Positions 1 through 7,454 of a stretch of DNA of 64,000 nucleotides are shown one piece after another. Source of the DNA: Methylovirgula sp963708155 (GTDB lineage Bacteria; Pseudomonadota; Alphaproteobacteria; Rhizobiales; Beijerinckiaceae); NCBI GenBank assembly GCA_963708155.1, contig OY970183.1, forward strand, positions 558,001-622,000, in the 5' to 3' direction. The stretch's first letter is position 1. Every line of letters starts with the position of its first letter. Under the pieces are notes generated by a model. It did no database searches. It saw only the letters and a program-made list of their open reading frames with translations, and was not told where the DNA came from. The translations under genes and the position numbers were made by a program.

Positions 1-87
1 AGATAACCGGCCGACGCTCAAGTTCTCAACGGCGAAGAGTATGGTAGAAAGGGCTTCCCGCCCTCTGCCAACCTGGTTTCGCACTAT

Positions 88-975
88 ATGGCTCGCACGA
101 CTTACGCCGATCGGTTTGTCAGCGCACCGGACGGCCTGCGGCTGCATTTGCGCGATTACGGCAGCCCGCTCGATCCCGGTTTGCCTGTCGTCTGCCTGCC
201 GGGCCTCGCCCGCAACGCCGCTGATTTTGGGCCGCTGGCGGAGGCGTTGGCTGGGGGCGCGGCCAGGCAGAAGCGGCGCGTCGTCGCCCTCGATTATCGC
301 GGCCGCGGCGAATCCGCTTATGATCCCGACTGGCGCCATTATGACGTGCCCGTCGAAAGCGCCGATATTCTCGCACAACTCGCCGCGGTCGAAATTCACG
401 AAGCGATCTTCGTCGGCACCTCGCGCGGCGGCCTGCATATCGCTGTGCTCGCGGCAGCCCGCCCGGCCCTGGTGCGCGGCGCCGTGCTCAACGATTTCGG
501 TCCGGTAATTGAACTGCAGGGTCTTACCCGCATCCGCCAATATCTGCGCCATCCGGCCGCGCCGAATTCACTCGCCGACGGAATGGATTACATCCGCAAG
601 ATGATGAGCGCGCATTTCACCGCGCTGAGCGAAGCTGAAATTGAGGCTTATGCCCGCGCGTCGTTTCAGAAGGCTGACGGCACGTTCGGCGCAACCTTCG
701 ATCCGAACCTGGTGAAGCCTCTCGAGGCCCTGCGTCTCGATACGCCTCTGCCCGAGCTCTGGGGTCTTTTTGCGAGCCTTGCCGATGTGCCTCTACTCGC
801 TATCCGTGGCAGCAATTCCGACCTTCTCTCGCCGGAGACTTTCGTCGAAATGACCAGGCGCCACAAGAATTGCGCGACCTATGTGGTTGAGGGACAAGGC
901 CACCCGCCGCTGCTCAGGGATGCTGCCGCGATTGCCCGCGTCAGCGCCTTCGTGGCCGAGGCGGAACTGGCCTAG
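88..975 (+). CDS. alpha/beta-fold hydrolase
   Basis: A 295-residue single-domain alpha/beta hydrolase, probably cytoplasmic because no signal peptide is visible. The nucleophile elbow GTSRGG puts the catalytic serine at residue 112. Asp245 (in GSNSDLL) and His272 (in GQGHPPLL) fit the rest of the triad, and an HG-like oxyanion region LPGLARN lies near residue 38. The family hydrolyses esters, amides or C-C bonds; the substrate cannot be read from sequence. It stands alone upstream of a tRNA gene. No clear ribosome binding site precedes the ATG; a longer overlapping frame from base 41 is a shadow. Confidence 0.85.
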   Translation: MARTTYADRFVSAPDGLRLHLRDYGSPLDPGLPVVCLPGLARNAADFGPLAEALAGGAARQKRRVVALDYRGRGESAYDPDWRHYDVPVESADILAQLAAVEIHEAIFVGTSRGGLHIAVLAAARPALVRGAVLNDFGPVIELQGLTRIRQYLRHPAAPNSLADGMDYIRKMMSAHFTALSEAEIEAYARASFQKADGTFGATFDPNLVKPLEALRLDTPLPELWGLFASLADVPLLAIRGSNSDLLSPETFVEMTRRHKNCATYVVEGQGHPPLLRDAAAIARVSAFVAEAELA

Positions 976-1051
976 GCGGGAAAACACCGCCTCCGAACAG
1001 TGCTTGCGCCTTGCCATCGGGCCGGGCCTCGGGCATATGGTCCCCACCGCT

Positions 1052-1145
1052 GGAGACGTGGCCGAGAGGCTGAAGGCGGCGGTTTGCTAAACCGTTATAG
1101 GGTTGTAAAGCCCTATCGAGGGTTCGAATCCCTCCGTCTCCGCCA
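1052..1145 (+). tRNA. tRNA-Ser (anticodon GCT)
   Basis: A complete class II tRNA with a long variable arm. The seven-base acceptor stem GGAGACG pairs with CGTCTCC, followed by discriminator G and an encoded CCA (1143-1145). The anticodon loop TTGCTAA (1084-1090) sits on a five-pair stem, giving anticodon GCT at 1086-1088, which reads AGC and AGU serine codons. The T arm contains GGTTCGAATCC. Confidence 0.97.
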
Positions 1146-1344
1146 TTATAGCAGCGAAATAGATAACCCTCTCGGACTCAAAATGATCTCACGGATCATA
1201 TTTGGCGAAGGCTAAGAAATAGCCTCCTTGTTGTCGCTACGTCACAGGCGAACAAAATCGACTTTTCCGATCCTTACGGCGCTAGGCGTACAACCCGGGC
1301 GCGCGTAAATTCGCCGCCTATTTTTAAAATGTTAGGGGCGAAAA

Positions 1345-2199
1345 ATGCTTCGCAGCATGATCATTTCCTCGGCTGCGCTTGTCGCAATTTCGGCTGCCGC
1401 CGCCGCCGCCGATCTGCCCAGCACCAAGGGTGAGCCGGCCTATGTTCCGCCCCCGCCGGCTTTTTCCTGGACCGGGTTCTATGTCGGCGTGAACGCTGGT
1501 GGCGCATGGGGAAATCTCGATCCGCGAACCTCCACGGTGTATTCCGACGAGGGCTATTTTGCCGAAACAAGCGCCGCGGCTGTTAATGCGGTCGGCCAGC
1601 CGGCCGGACGGGCCAGTGGTTTCACGGGCGGCGGTCAAATTGGCTACAATTGGCAATTAAACAGCGTTGTCATCGGTCTAGAAACCGATTTCGATTACCT
1701 GCACGCCCACGCGAACGAGAGCGCTAGCGCCGTTTATCCTGATTATGCGCCCTCCGTATTTAACGTAAGCACTTCATCGACAGTCGACTGGCTTTGGACG
1801 CTGCGTCCGCGCCTTGGCTTCTTGGTCGTGCCAAATCTTCTTGTCTATGCGACGGGTGGCCTCGCGCTTTCGGAGGCCCACTCCAGCTTCCAGTTTACGG
1901 ACGATTATTTCGGAGGCGCGTCAGCATCGGGAGGATTGTCCGGTACACGCGTCGGCTGGACTGTCGGCGGCGGTATCGAATATGCGCTCACACAAAACTG
2001 GTCGATCAAAGCAGAGTATCTATACGCCGACCTTGGGCGCAGAACAATCGACAGCAATAATTTGACGTGGGAGGGCGACTCCTACCCGGCCACTGTCTTC
2101 ACACACAGCGTCGATCCCCGGATCAACATCGCGCGAGTAGGCGTGAACTACAAATTTGACTTCCTCGCGCCGCCAGCGCCGGTCGTCGCGAAATACTGA
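1345..2199 (+). CDS. outer-membrane beta-barrel protein (Omp31/porin-like)
   Basis: A 284-residue outer-membrane protein. An N-terminal signal peptide ends near the Ala-rich stretch at residues 12-22. It is followed by the Pro-rich linker and the FSWTGFYVGVNAGGAWG block, which marks the start of the eight-stranded barrel in the Omp31/RopB family of Hyphomicrobiales. Alternating hydrophobic and Gly/aromatic strands run to the end, with WSIKAEYLYADLG and VGVNYKF near the C-terminus. A ribosome binding site (GGGGCGAAAA) precedes the ATG, and a strong terminator follows 25 bp after the stop, so it is monocistronic. It is likely an abundant surface protein; specific cargo is unknown. Confidence 0.9.
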   Translation: MLRSMIISSAALVAISAAAAAADLPSTKGEPAYVPPPPAFSWTGFYVGVNAGGAWGNLDPRTSTVYSDEGYFAETSAAAVNAVGQPAGRASGFTGGGQIGYNWQLNSVVIGLETDFDYLHAHANESASAVYPDYAPSVFNVSTSSTVDWLWTLRPRLGFLVVPNLLVYATGGLALSEAHSSFQFTDDYFGGASASGGLSGTRVGWTVGGGIEYALTQNWSIKAEYLYADLGRRTIDSNNLTWEGDSYPATVFTHSVDPRINIARVGVNYKFDFLAPPAPVVAKY

Positions 2200-2223
2200 C
2201 CCGCGTTAGCGCAATGATTTAGG

Positions 2224-2247
2224 CGGCGGCTTCGGCCGCCGTTTTTT
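2224..2247 (+). terminator. rho-independent terminator of the porin-like gene
   Basis: A seven-pair GC stem (CGGCGGC/GCCGCCG) closes a TTCG tetraloop and is followed by six T. Confidence 0.92.
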
Positions 2248-2623
2248 GTCTGCCCCGCTTCCGGCCTCGACGGCCGTGGCGAGAGGGTAGGAAGATCGAA
2301 AGCGTGCGCTAGCCGAGGCTGGGGGCGAGTTCGTCTTTAAAGGCAAGGATGACGGCGCCGGCGTCTGCCTCAAGATCCATGAAACCGCCGCCGATTTATC
2401 GCGCCAGATTGCGGCGCTAGAGGCTCATCTAGCAAAATACGGAAGCCGAGCCACCGAAGACGCCTGCAGGCGGCGTGCTGCGGCTTGAGCGCGGAAGCCG
2501 TTGGTTTCGGCCAGAACTGTTCGTCGACATGCTTCTCAGCGCCGAACGGTGCCCTTGTGAACAGCGCAGGCGCGACTAGAATGATCGCCGGAAGCATCTT
2601 CTCCCTTATCGACGGAGGGGCCC
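2248..2623. other. intergenic stretch without an intact gene
   Basis: About 375 bp between the porin terminator and the propeller gene. The only coding-like material is the relict frame at 2291-2489, listed separately. No tRNA, repeat or strong promoter was recognised. Confidence 0.6.
2291..2489 (+). pseudogene. possible relict of an XRE-type regulator C-terminus
   Basis: An open frame without a plausible start reads KRALAEAGGEFVFKG, then DDGAGVCLK. This resembles the tail ALEAAGVEF...GxGVRLRK found at the end of many small helix-turn-helix regulators in Hyphomicrobiales. A short alpha-helical stretch (about 25 residues, LSRQIAALEAHLAKYG) follows before the stop. The DNA-binding half is absent, so this would be a decayed remnant. 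The likeness is weak and short, and chance is a real alternative. Confidence 0.3.
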
Positions 2624-4696
2624 GTGCTGAAGGTTGCCGGCGGCTATATAGCCTCGATACTCTTAACCTGCGGGCTACTCGGGCACACTTGTGACTCTGC
2701 TTCGGCCTCTGTTCAAATCGTGGGCCAAGTCCAAGCGGGCGGTGGTTCTGTCGCAAGCTCGACGGTGACGCTATGGGCCGCAAGCGCGGGTGCCCCCAAG
2801 CAGTTGGCTCAAACGAAATCCGCGGCTGATGGCCGTTTTGAGATTGGGACCGACGAGACCCCCGACAAAGACGCCGTATTGTATTTGGTTGCCAAAGGTG
2901 GCGTAGCCACGATCAACAAGGATAGCGGCGACAATCCCGCCATTGCTTTGCTGGCCGTTTTGGGAGACCAGCCACCGACCAAGGTCGTTGTCAATGAGTT
3001 CACAACGATCGCGTCGGTGTGGACAAACGCGCAGTTCTTGGATGCCGCCGGCATCAAGGGTCACGCGCTTGGCCTGCGCATCGCCGCCGGAAATGTTCCG
3101 AACTTCGTCGATCTTGAGACCGGCGGCTATGGGGGGATGATACAGGACGCACTCAACAGCACGCAGACTCCCACGATGGCAAACTTCGCGACACTCGCGA
3201 ACGTCATGGCAGGATGCGCCACGCGGGTTAAAGCCGATGCGTGCAGCAGTCTTTTCGCCGCCGCGACCGGGCGGGACGGCAAGGTGCCGGCTGATACGCT
3301 CGCTGCCGCACTCTCGATCGCGCACAATGCGGGATACAAGCCGGAGCGCGTCTTTGCTTTGCTCGACGCCTTTTATCCAGTGCCCGAAGGCAAGAAGCTG
3401 CGCGCTGTGCCGTTCATGCCTTATCTGAGCTTCGCGCCTGGCGCGTGGGTCCTTCCGCTTAAGTTTGCCGGCGGTGGTATCGAAGGCGGGGCGAAAGTGA
3501 TGTTCGATAGTAAAGGCAACGCTTGGGTTGGTGCGAATTTCATTGTCGGCGGCCAGGGTGGCGATGCCTTGTGGGATGGGAACATGTCGGAATTCGCTCC
3601 GAACGGCCGCGCGCTTTCCCCCATGACCACTGGCTTTACCGGGGGCGGGCTGCTCGGACCCGGATTTGGAACCGCGATCGATGCGAACGACCGCGTATGG
3701 ATGGACAGCACGAGCGGCCAAACAATCTCTCTGTTCGACAACGCCGGTAAACCTCTCTCGCCGCCAGAGGGTTACAATTTTGGCGGTAAGCTCGGCGCGA
3801 TGCAGGGTATTATTGTTACGCCGACAGGCGATGTATGGGCGCTCGACTTCGGTGACGACAAGGTCGTTTACATGCCGGGCGGCGATCCGGCCAAGGTAAA
3901 ATTCTACTGCCAGTCGACCGACGGTAAGCCTAACAAGGATAGCGCCTGCAAGCTAAATGGTCCGTTCGGTCTCGCGATCGATCAGCAGGACCGCATTTGG
4001 ATCACTAACGCTATTGGCGACACGGTCACTCGGTTTCCGGCGAGCGATCCGGGCAAGATCGAGATGTTTCGGACAGGCGGCGGCAGCGGCAAGGGTATCG
4101 CGATTGATAGCCAAGGCAATGCATGGATCGCCAACACCGCGGGATCCGGCCTAAGTCTCGAGACGAAGGCGCGTCTGATTTACCTTAAACTGTCAGGTGC
4201 AACGCTCACGGCCATCGACAAAGTCGTTCTTCAAGACTTGCTCGATCATCCCGGCTTGGGGAGCGTGTCGATGCTGCGCCCGGACGGTAGCCCTGCACCG
4301 GGATCGCCGTTCAACCCAGGTAGTATCTGGGGCGCTTGGGCCGTATCGATCGACGGTAACGACCACGTCTGGATTTCCAATTTCGCACCCGGAGGTGGCC
4401 TGACAGAGCTTTGCGGCGCGCGGATCGAGACCTGCCCGCCCGGAATGAAGACCGGCGACGCCATTTCGCCGCCTGGCGGCTATAAAGGTGGGGGGATGCA
4501 AATGCTGGTTGATGCTTCTATTGATCCCGCCGGCGATGTCTGGGCTTCCAACAACTGGCAAGACCCCGCCTCTTGTTACGGCAAAACAGCCGATGAGGGC
4601 TTGTCTACCCGGTGCGGTGGCCAAGGAATCGTCGTGTTCTACGGCATCGCCAAGCCCGTGCGCGCGCCGCAGATCGGACCCGCGCAAGCGCCGTAG
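2624..4696 (+). CDS. secreted beta-propeller protein (NHL/Vgb-like repeats)
   Basis: A 690-residue exported protein. Residues 1-28 look like a signal peptide. Residues about 30-85 resemble an Ig-like, carboxypeptidase-regulatory-type domain (VQIVGQV, TVTLWAA, GRFEIG). From about residue 280 onward come repeats of the form (I/F)D..G..W(V/I)(A/S)N, for example FDSKGNAWVGAN, IDQQDRIWITNA, IDSQGNAWIANT and IDGNDHVWISNF. This is the signature of NHL and virginiamycin-B-lyase-like propellers. A middle helical part (about 90-250) matches nothing I know. The start is GTG behind GGAGGGG. No catalytic residues of Vgb are evident, so a binding or structural role is as likely as an enzymatic one. Confidence 0.75.
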   Translation: MLKVAGGYIASILLTCGLLGHTCDSASASVQIVGQVQAGGGSVASSTVTLWAASAGAPKQLAQTKSAADGRFEIGTDETPDKDAVLYLVAKGGVATINKDSGDNPAIALLAVLGDQPPTKVVVNEFTTIASVWTNAQFLDAAGIKGHALGLRIAAGNVPNFVDLETGGYGGMIQDALNSTQTPTMANFATLANVMAGCATRVKADACSSLFAAATGRDGKVPADTLAAALSIAHNAGYKPERVFALLDAFYPVPEGKKLRAVPFMPYLSFAPGAWVLPLKFAGGGIEGGAKVMFDSKGNAWVGANFIVGGQGGDALWDGNMSEFAPNGRALSPMTTGFTGGGLLGPGFGTAIDANDRVWMDSTSGQTISLFDNAGKPLSPPEGYNFGGKLGAMQGIIVTPTGDVWALDFGDDKVVYMPGGDPAKVKFYCQSTDGKPNKDSACKLNGPFGLAIDQQDRIWITNAIGDTVTRFPASDPGKIEMFRTGGGSGKGIAIDSQGNAWIANTAGSGLSLETKARLIYLKLSGATLTAIDKVVLQDLLDHPGLGSVSMLRPDGSPAPGSPFNPGSIWGAWAVSIDGNDHVWISNFAPGGGLTELCGARIETCPPGMKTGDAISPPGGYKGGGMQMLVDASIDPAGDVWASNNWQDPASCYGKTADEGLSTRCGGQGIVVFYGIAKPVRAPQIGPAQAP

Positions 4697-4718
4697 CGGT
4701 CGCTTGTGTTTCGGAAAT

Positions 4719-4752
4719 GGCCTGACGCCAATGCGCGACAGGGCGTCAGGCC
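4719..4752 (+). terminator. hairpin after the propeller gene
   Basis: A perfect 11-pair stem (GGCCTGACGCC/GGCGTCAGGCC) with an 11-base loop starts 23 bp after the stop. There is no T-run, so it may protect the 3' end or be a weak terminator. Confidence 0.5.
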
Positions 4753-4892
4753 GGCGAGACTGCAATTTGCAGTGACGGATCGCACTCATTCTCGCATCAC
4801 CATGCCGGGACGTGCTCGCATCATGGTGGCGTCGCGGAATGGGAGTGAATAGCTGCTTGCCAAGGCTTCGCGCAAGACGGGAGGAATGAACC

Positions 4893-5654
4893 ATGAGTCC
4901 CTTGCTAACATCGCTGATCGTGTTCGCATGCGTTCTATGCGGGACTTTTTTTGGATTGTTTCTCCGCAAGATGTTGCCAGAGGACCATCTAAGCGGGGCA
5001 ACCAAGGATGTCGTGCGGCTCGGTACAGGGCTGATCGGGACCATCGCCGGTCTAGTGCTTGGATTGCTGATCGGTTCTGCCAATAGCACTTACGGTACTC
5101 AGAGCACCCAAGTCCAACAGCTAACTGCCAATATTGTTGTTCTTGATCGCATCCTCGCCGAGTACGGGCCGGATGCAGATTTGGCCCGTAAGCTGCTGCG
5201 TCGCACGGTCACCGTTATGGCGAATTGCATTTGGCAAGAGAACGGTCTTGGTGCCGGCAAAGCGGAGCCGTTCGAGGCGAGCGCGGCGGGCCTGCAATTC
5301 TACGATGAGATTCTGAAGCTGTCGCCACGGAACGAAACGCAGCGTTCTCTCCAAACCAGGGCCATAGACGCTGCTCAAGATCTAACGAAGACACGCTTGC
5401 TGTTATTTGCGGAGGCCGGAAGAACAATCCCTGCGCCTTTCCTTGTGATCTTGGTGTCCTGGCTTGCAATCATATTTGCAAGCTTCAGCCTCTTCGCGGA
5501 CAACAATGCCACCGCCATTGGTGCTCTTGCTATTTTTGCGTTTTCGGCGTCAGCCTCGATCTTTCTGATTCTGGAGCTAAGTCAGCCGTTCACCGGCTTG
5601 ATGATGATCTCTAGCGCCCCCCTGCGAAGCGCGCTTGCCCCTCTCAGCCAATAG
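4893..5654 (+). CDS. DUF4239-family (bestrophin-like) membrane protein
   Basis: 253 residues. Membrane segments lie near 5-25 and 44-63, followed by a long soluble central region (about 65-180) and two more segments near 183-201 and 207-226. This topology, with the N-terminal pair, matches the DUF4239 family (described in domain databases as bestrophin-like), whose function is unproven. The ATG is preceded by GGGAGGA. The next gene starts 31 bp downstream, suggesting co-transcription with the DUF4126 protein. Confidence 0.72.
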   Translation: MSPLLTSLIVFACVLCGTFFGLFLRKMLPEDHLSGATKDVVRLGTGLIGTIAGLVLGLLIGSANSTYGTQSTQVQQLTANIVVLDRILAEYGPDADLARKLLRRTVTVMANCIWQENGLGAGKAEPFEASAAGLQFYDEILKLSPRNETQRSLQTRAIDAAQDLTKTRLLLFAEAGRTIPAPFLVILVSWLAIIFASFSLFADNNATAIGALAIFAFSASASIFLILELSQPFTGLMMISSAPLRSALAPLSQ

Positions 5655-5685
5655 TCTAGACTTCACGCCGCTACGAGACGCTGCG

Positions 5686-6312
5686 ATGAATACGCAACCC
5701 GGTATCATGACTTTGCTGGGCATCGCTGCCAGCGTAAGCCTGCTCTCAGGCTGGCGGCTCTATCTGTGCATTCTTGCGACCGGCCTTGCGATGCACTGGC
5801 ACGTGCTGCCATTGCCCGAGCATCTGCAGGCCCTGCGCGTGCTGGACAACCCGTGGGTCATGGGCGCCGCCGGGTTAGCGACGCTGTGCGAGTTCTTTGC
5901 TGACAAGGTGCCGTTGCTCGATACAATCTGGGATACGGTTCACACCGTGATCCGACCGCTCGGCGGAGCCCTGTTGGCGACCGCCATCGTCGATCCATCC
6001 GATCCAAGGATGCAGGTGATTGCTTTCATACTTGGGGGCGGCGGCGCGCTGCTGGCCCATAGCGGCAAAGCCGGAGCACGCGCGCTCGTCAACGTGAGCC
6101 CGGAGCCCTTCAGCAACATCGCCCTTTCCACAACCGAGGACGTCGCCACCAGCGGGTTGCTCTACGTGGTCTATGCCTACCCCTATGTTTCGGGCGCGGT
6201 TGCGGTTGGCCTGCTCTTCATAACGGGTGGCATGCTATTCGTGGCGTGGAGGACGGTTGGTCGTCTCTTTCGGCGTAAACCGGCCGACGCCAAAGATGCG
6301 CAATCGACCTGA
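5686..6312 (+). CDS. DUF4126-family membrane protein
   Basis: About 208 residues with several hydrophobic helices. The GWRLYLCILATGLAMH segment near the N-terminus, the FFADKVPLLDTIWDTVHT motif and the later glycine-rich helix GGGGALLAHSGKA are typical of DUF4126. The ATG at 5686 was chosen over a TTG at 5635 that would overlap the previous gene; ATG 5707 is a further alternative. It follows DUF4239 closely and precedes a tiny membrane protein, so the three may form a small operon of membrane proteins of unknown role. Confidence 0.72.
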   Translation: MNTQPGIMTLLGIAASVSLLSGWRLYLCILATGLAMHWHVLPLPEHLQALRVLDNPWVMGAAGLATLCEFFADKVPLLDTIWDTVHTVIRPLGGALLATAIVDPSDPRMQVIAFILGGGGALLAHSGKAGARALVNVSPEPFSNIALSTTEDVATSGLLYVVYAYPYVSGAVAVGLLFITGGMLFVAWRTVGRLFRRKPADAKDAQST

Positions 6313-6329
6313 CGCACAGAAAGAGACAC

Positions 6330-6506
6330 ATGCGATTCCTAAACATTGCCTGGCTCGGTTTGGCGACCCTTGCGTTGGTGCTGGCGGCATACCTCTTCCG
6401 TTATCAGATCGTGGAGACACAGAATTTCGTGGTCGTCCTCGACCGCTGGACCGGCACCGTAAGCCATTGCGCGGCGGCCTATTGCGGAAGCAATCGTGCC
6501 AATTGA
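6330..6506 (+). CDS. small single-pass membrane protein, hypothetical
   Basis: A 58-residue ORF starting 17 bp after the DUF4126 stop. Residues 4-23 (LNIAWLGLATLALVLAAYLF) form one clear transmembrane helix. The remainder is a short, presumably periplasmic tail holding two cysteines (SHC and AYC, near residues 47 and 52) that could pair. No family recognised. The spacing and the helix support a real gene co-transcribed with the two preceding membrane proteins. Confidence 0.5.
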   Translation: MRFLNIAWLGLATLALVLAAYLFRYQIVETQNFVVVLDRWTGTVSHCAAAYCGSNRAN

Positions 6507-6551
6507 GGTCGGTGAAACCACGCGGCGCATAGCGTTGAGCGCTTCAGGCGC

Positions 6552-6791
6552 TCAACCTGACGGCACAAACTTTTCGTTGCGACTCTCTGGCCCGGTAATC
6601 GTCTTCGATATTTCTACGGGCATGGAGCTATCGGTGACAACGACGTCGAAGTTCGAAAACACGTCGAGCTGAAACTGTCGCCAGGCATGCAAATCGCTGC
6701 CGTTGAAGGTCGCCAGTATCTTACCATCGTCGCCGGTGACACGTACTTCGCCGTCGATGAGTCTGACAGGATTCGTCGCATCGGGCATCAT
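6552..6791 (-). CDS. hypothetical protein, 79 residues
   Basis: Small soluble protein with no recognised family. The sequence alternates hydrophobic and polar residues (VRLIDGEVRVTGDDGKILATF), suggesting a beta-rich fold. It starts with two consecutive ATG codons about 9 bp after a GGAG. No neighbour points the same way within 600 bp, so no operon context helps. It may be a real small gene or a chance frame. Confidence 0.42.
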   Translation of the reverse strand: MMPDATNPVRLIDGEVRVTGDDGKILATFNGSDLHAWRQFQLDVFSNFDVVVTDSSMPVEISKTITGPESRNEKFVPSG

Positions 6792-6972
6792 TCGTGATAC
6801 TCCGTGATATCGAAACCGGTCTCACATACTATCTCGCAACCCACTCAAAGGCGACTGGTCAAAGCGATTCCCGAATGGCTACAGCTTTGATGTCGATTAC
6901 CGGACGGGTCATGAGATTCATCGAAAACAGGTCGCGAGCGGCGGCCACCAGCCAGTGCATCGAGGGAAGACA

Positions 6973-7368
6973 GTGATCATCACACAACGTGAATCGCGCA
7001 CGCTCGCGAAGGGCCCCGCCGACTATTTCACCGGCGCCGTGACCATTGAGCCGCTTATTCAAGCGCCGGCGCCGGCAACCGTCCGTGCGGCGAGCGTGAC
7101 GTTCGAGCCGGGCGCCCGCACCGCCTGGCATACGCACCCGCTTGGCCAGACATTGATCGTTACGGCTGGCCTGGGATGGACGCAACGCGAGGGCGGCCCA
7201 ATCGAGGAGATTCGTCCCGGTGATGTCATCTGGTTCGCGCCCGGCGAGAAGCACTGGCACGGCGCCGCGCCGGCCAGCGCGATGACCCATATCGCCATCC
7301 AGGAAGCGCTCGACGGCGAAGTCGTCACCTGGATGGAACACGTAAGCGAAGCGCAATATCGGAGATGA
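6973..7368 (+). CDS. cupin-domain protein
   Basis: About 131 residues forming a single cupin barrel. Motif 1 is visible as PGARTAWHTHPLGQTLIVTAG (two histidines plus Gln), and motif 2 as PGDVIWFAPGEKHWHGAA with the last metal-binding His. The layout resembles the small quercetinase/carboxymuconolactone-associated cupins that bind a divalent metal; the substrate is unknown. GTG 6973 was preferred to GTG 6955 because GAGGGAAGA lies just upstream of it. It stands alone, convergent with the dehydrogenase gene. Confidence 0.8.
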   Translation: MIITQRESRTLAKGPADYFTGAVTIEPLIQAPAPATVRAASVTFEPGARTAWHTHPLGQTLIVTAGLGWTQREGGPIEEIRPGDVIWFAPGEKHWHGAAPASAMTHIAIQEALDGEVVTWMEHVSEAQYRR

Positions 7369-7388
7369 TCGCCCCTCTATTGCCAAGC

Positions 7389-7428
7389 TGAAACGCAAAT
7401 GGCGCCCGAGTTTGAAGACCCGGACGCC
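7389..7428 (-). terminator. terminator of the methanol dehydrogenase gene
   Basis: On the minus strand a ten-position stem (two G-U pairs) folds at 7428-7401 with a seven-base loop and runs into ATTTGCGTTT. It starts 26 bp after the dehydrogenase stop. The plus-strand version has two mismatches, so it serves mainly the leftward gene. Confidence 0.5.
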
Positions 7429-7454
7429 ATCCTTATTTATGCATCTGACGCTTC

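Noticed and set aside
1..87. Possible end of an upstream gene at the left edge
   Set aside because: No frame reads as a recognisable C-terminus before the hydrolase start.
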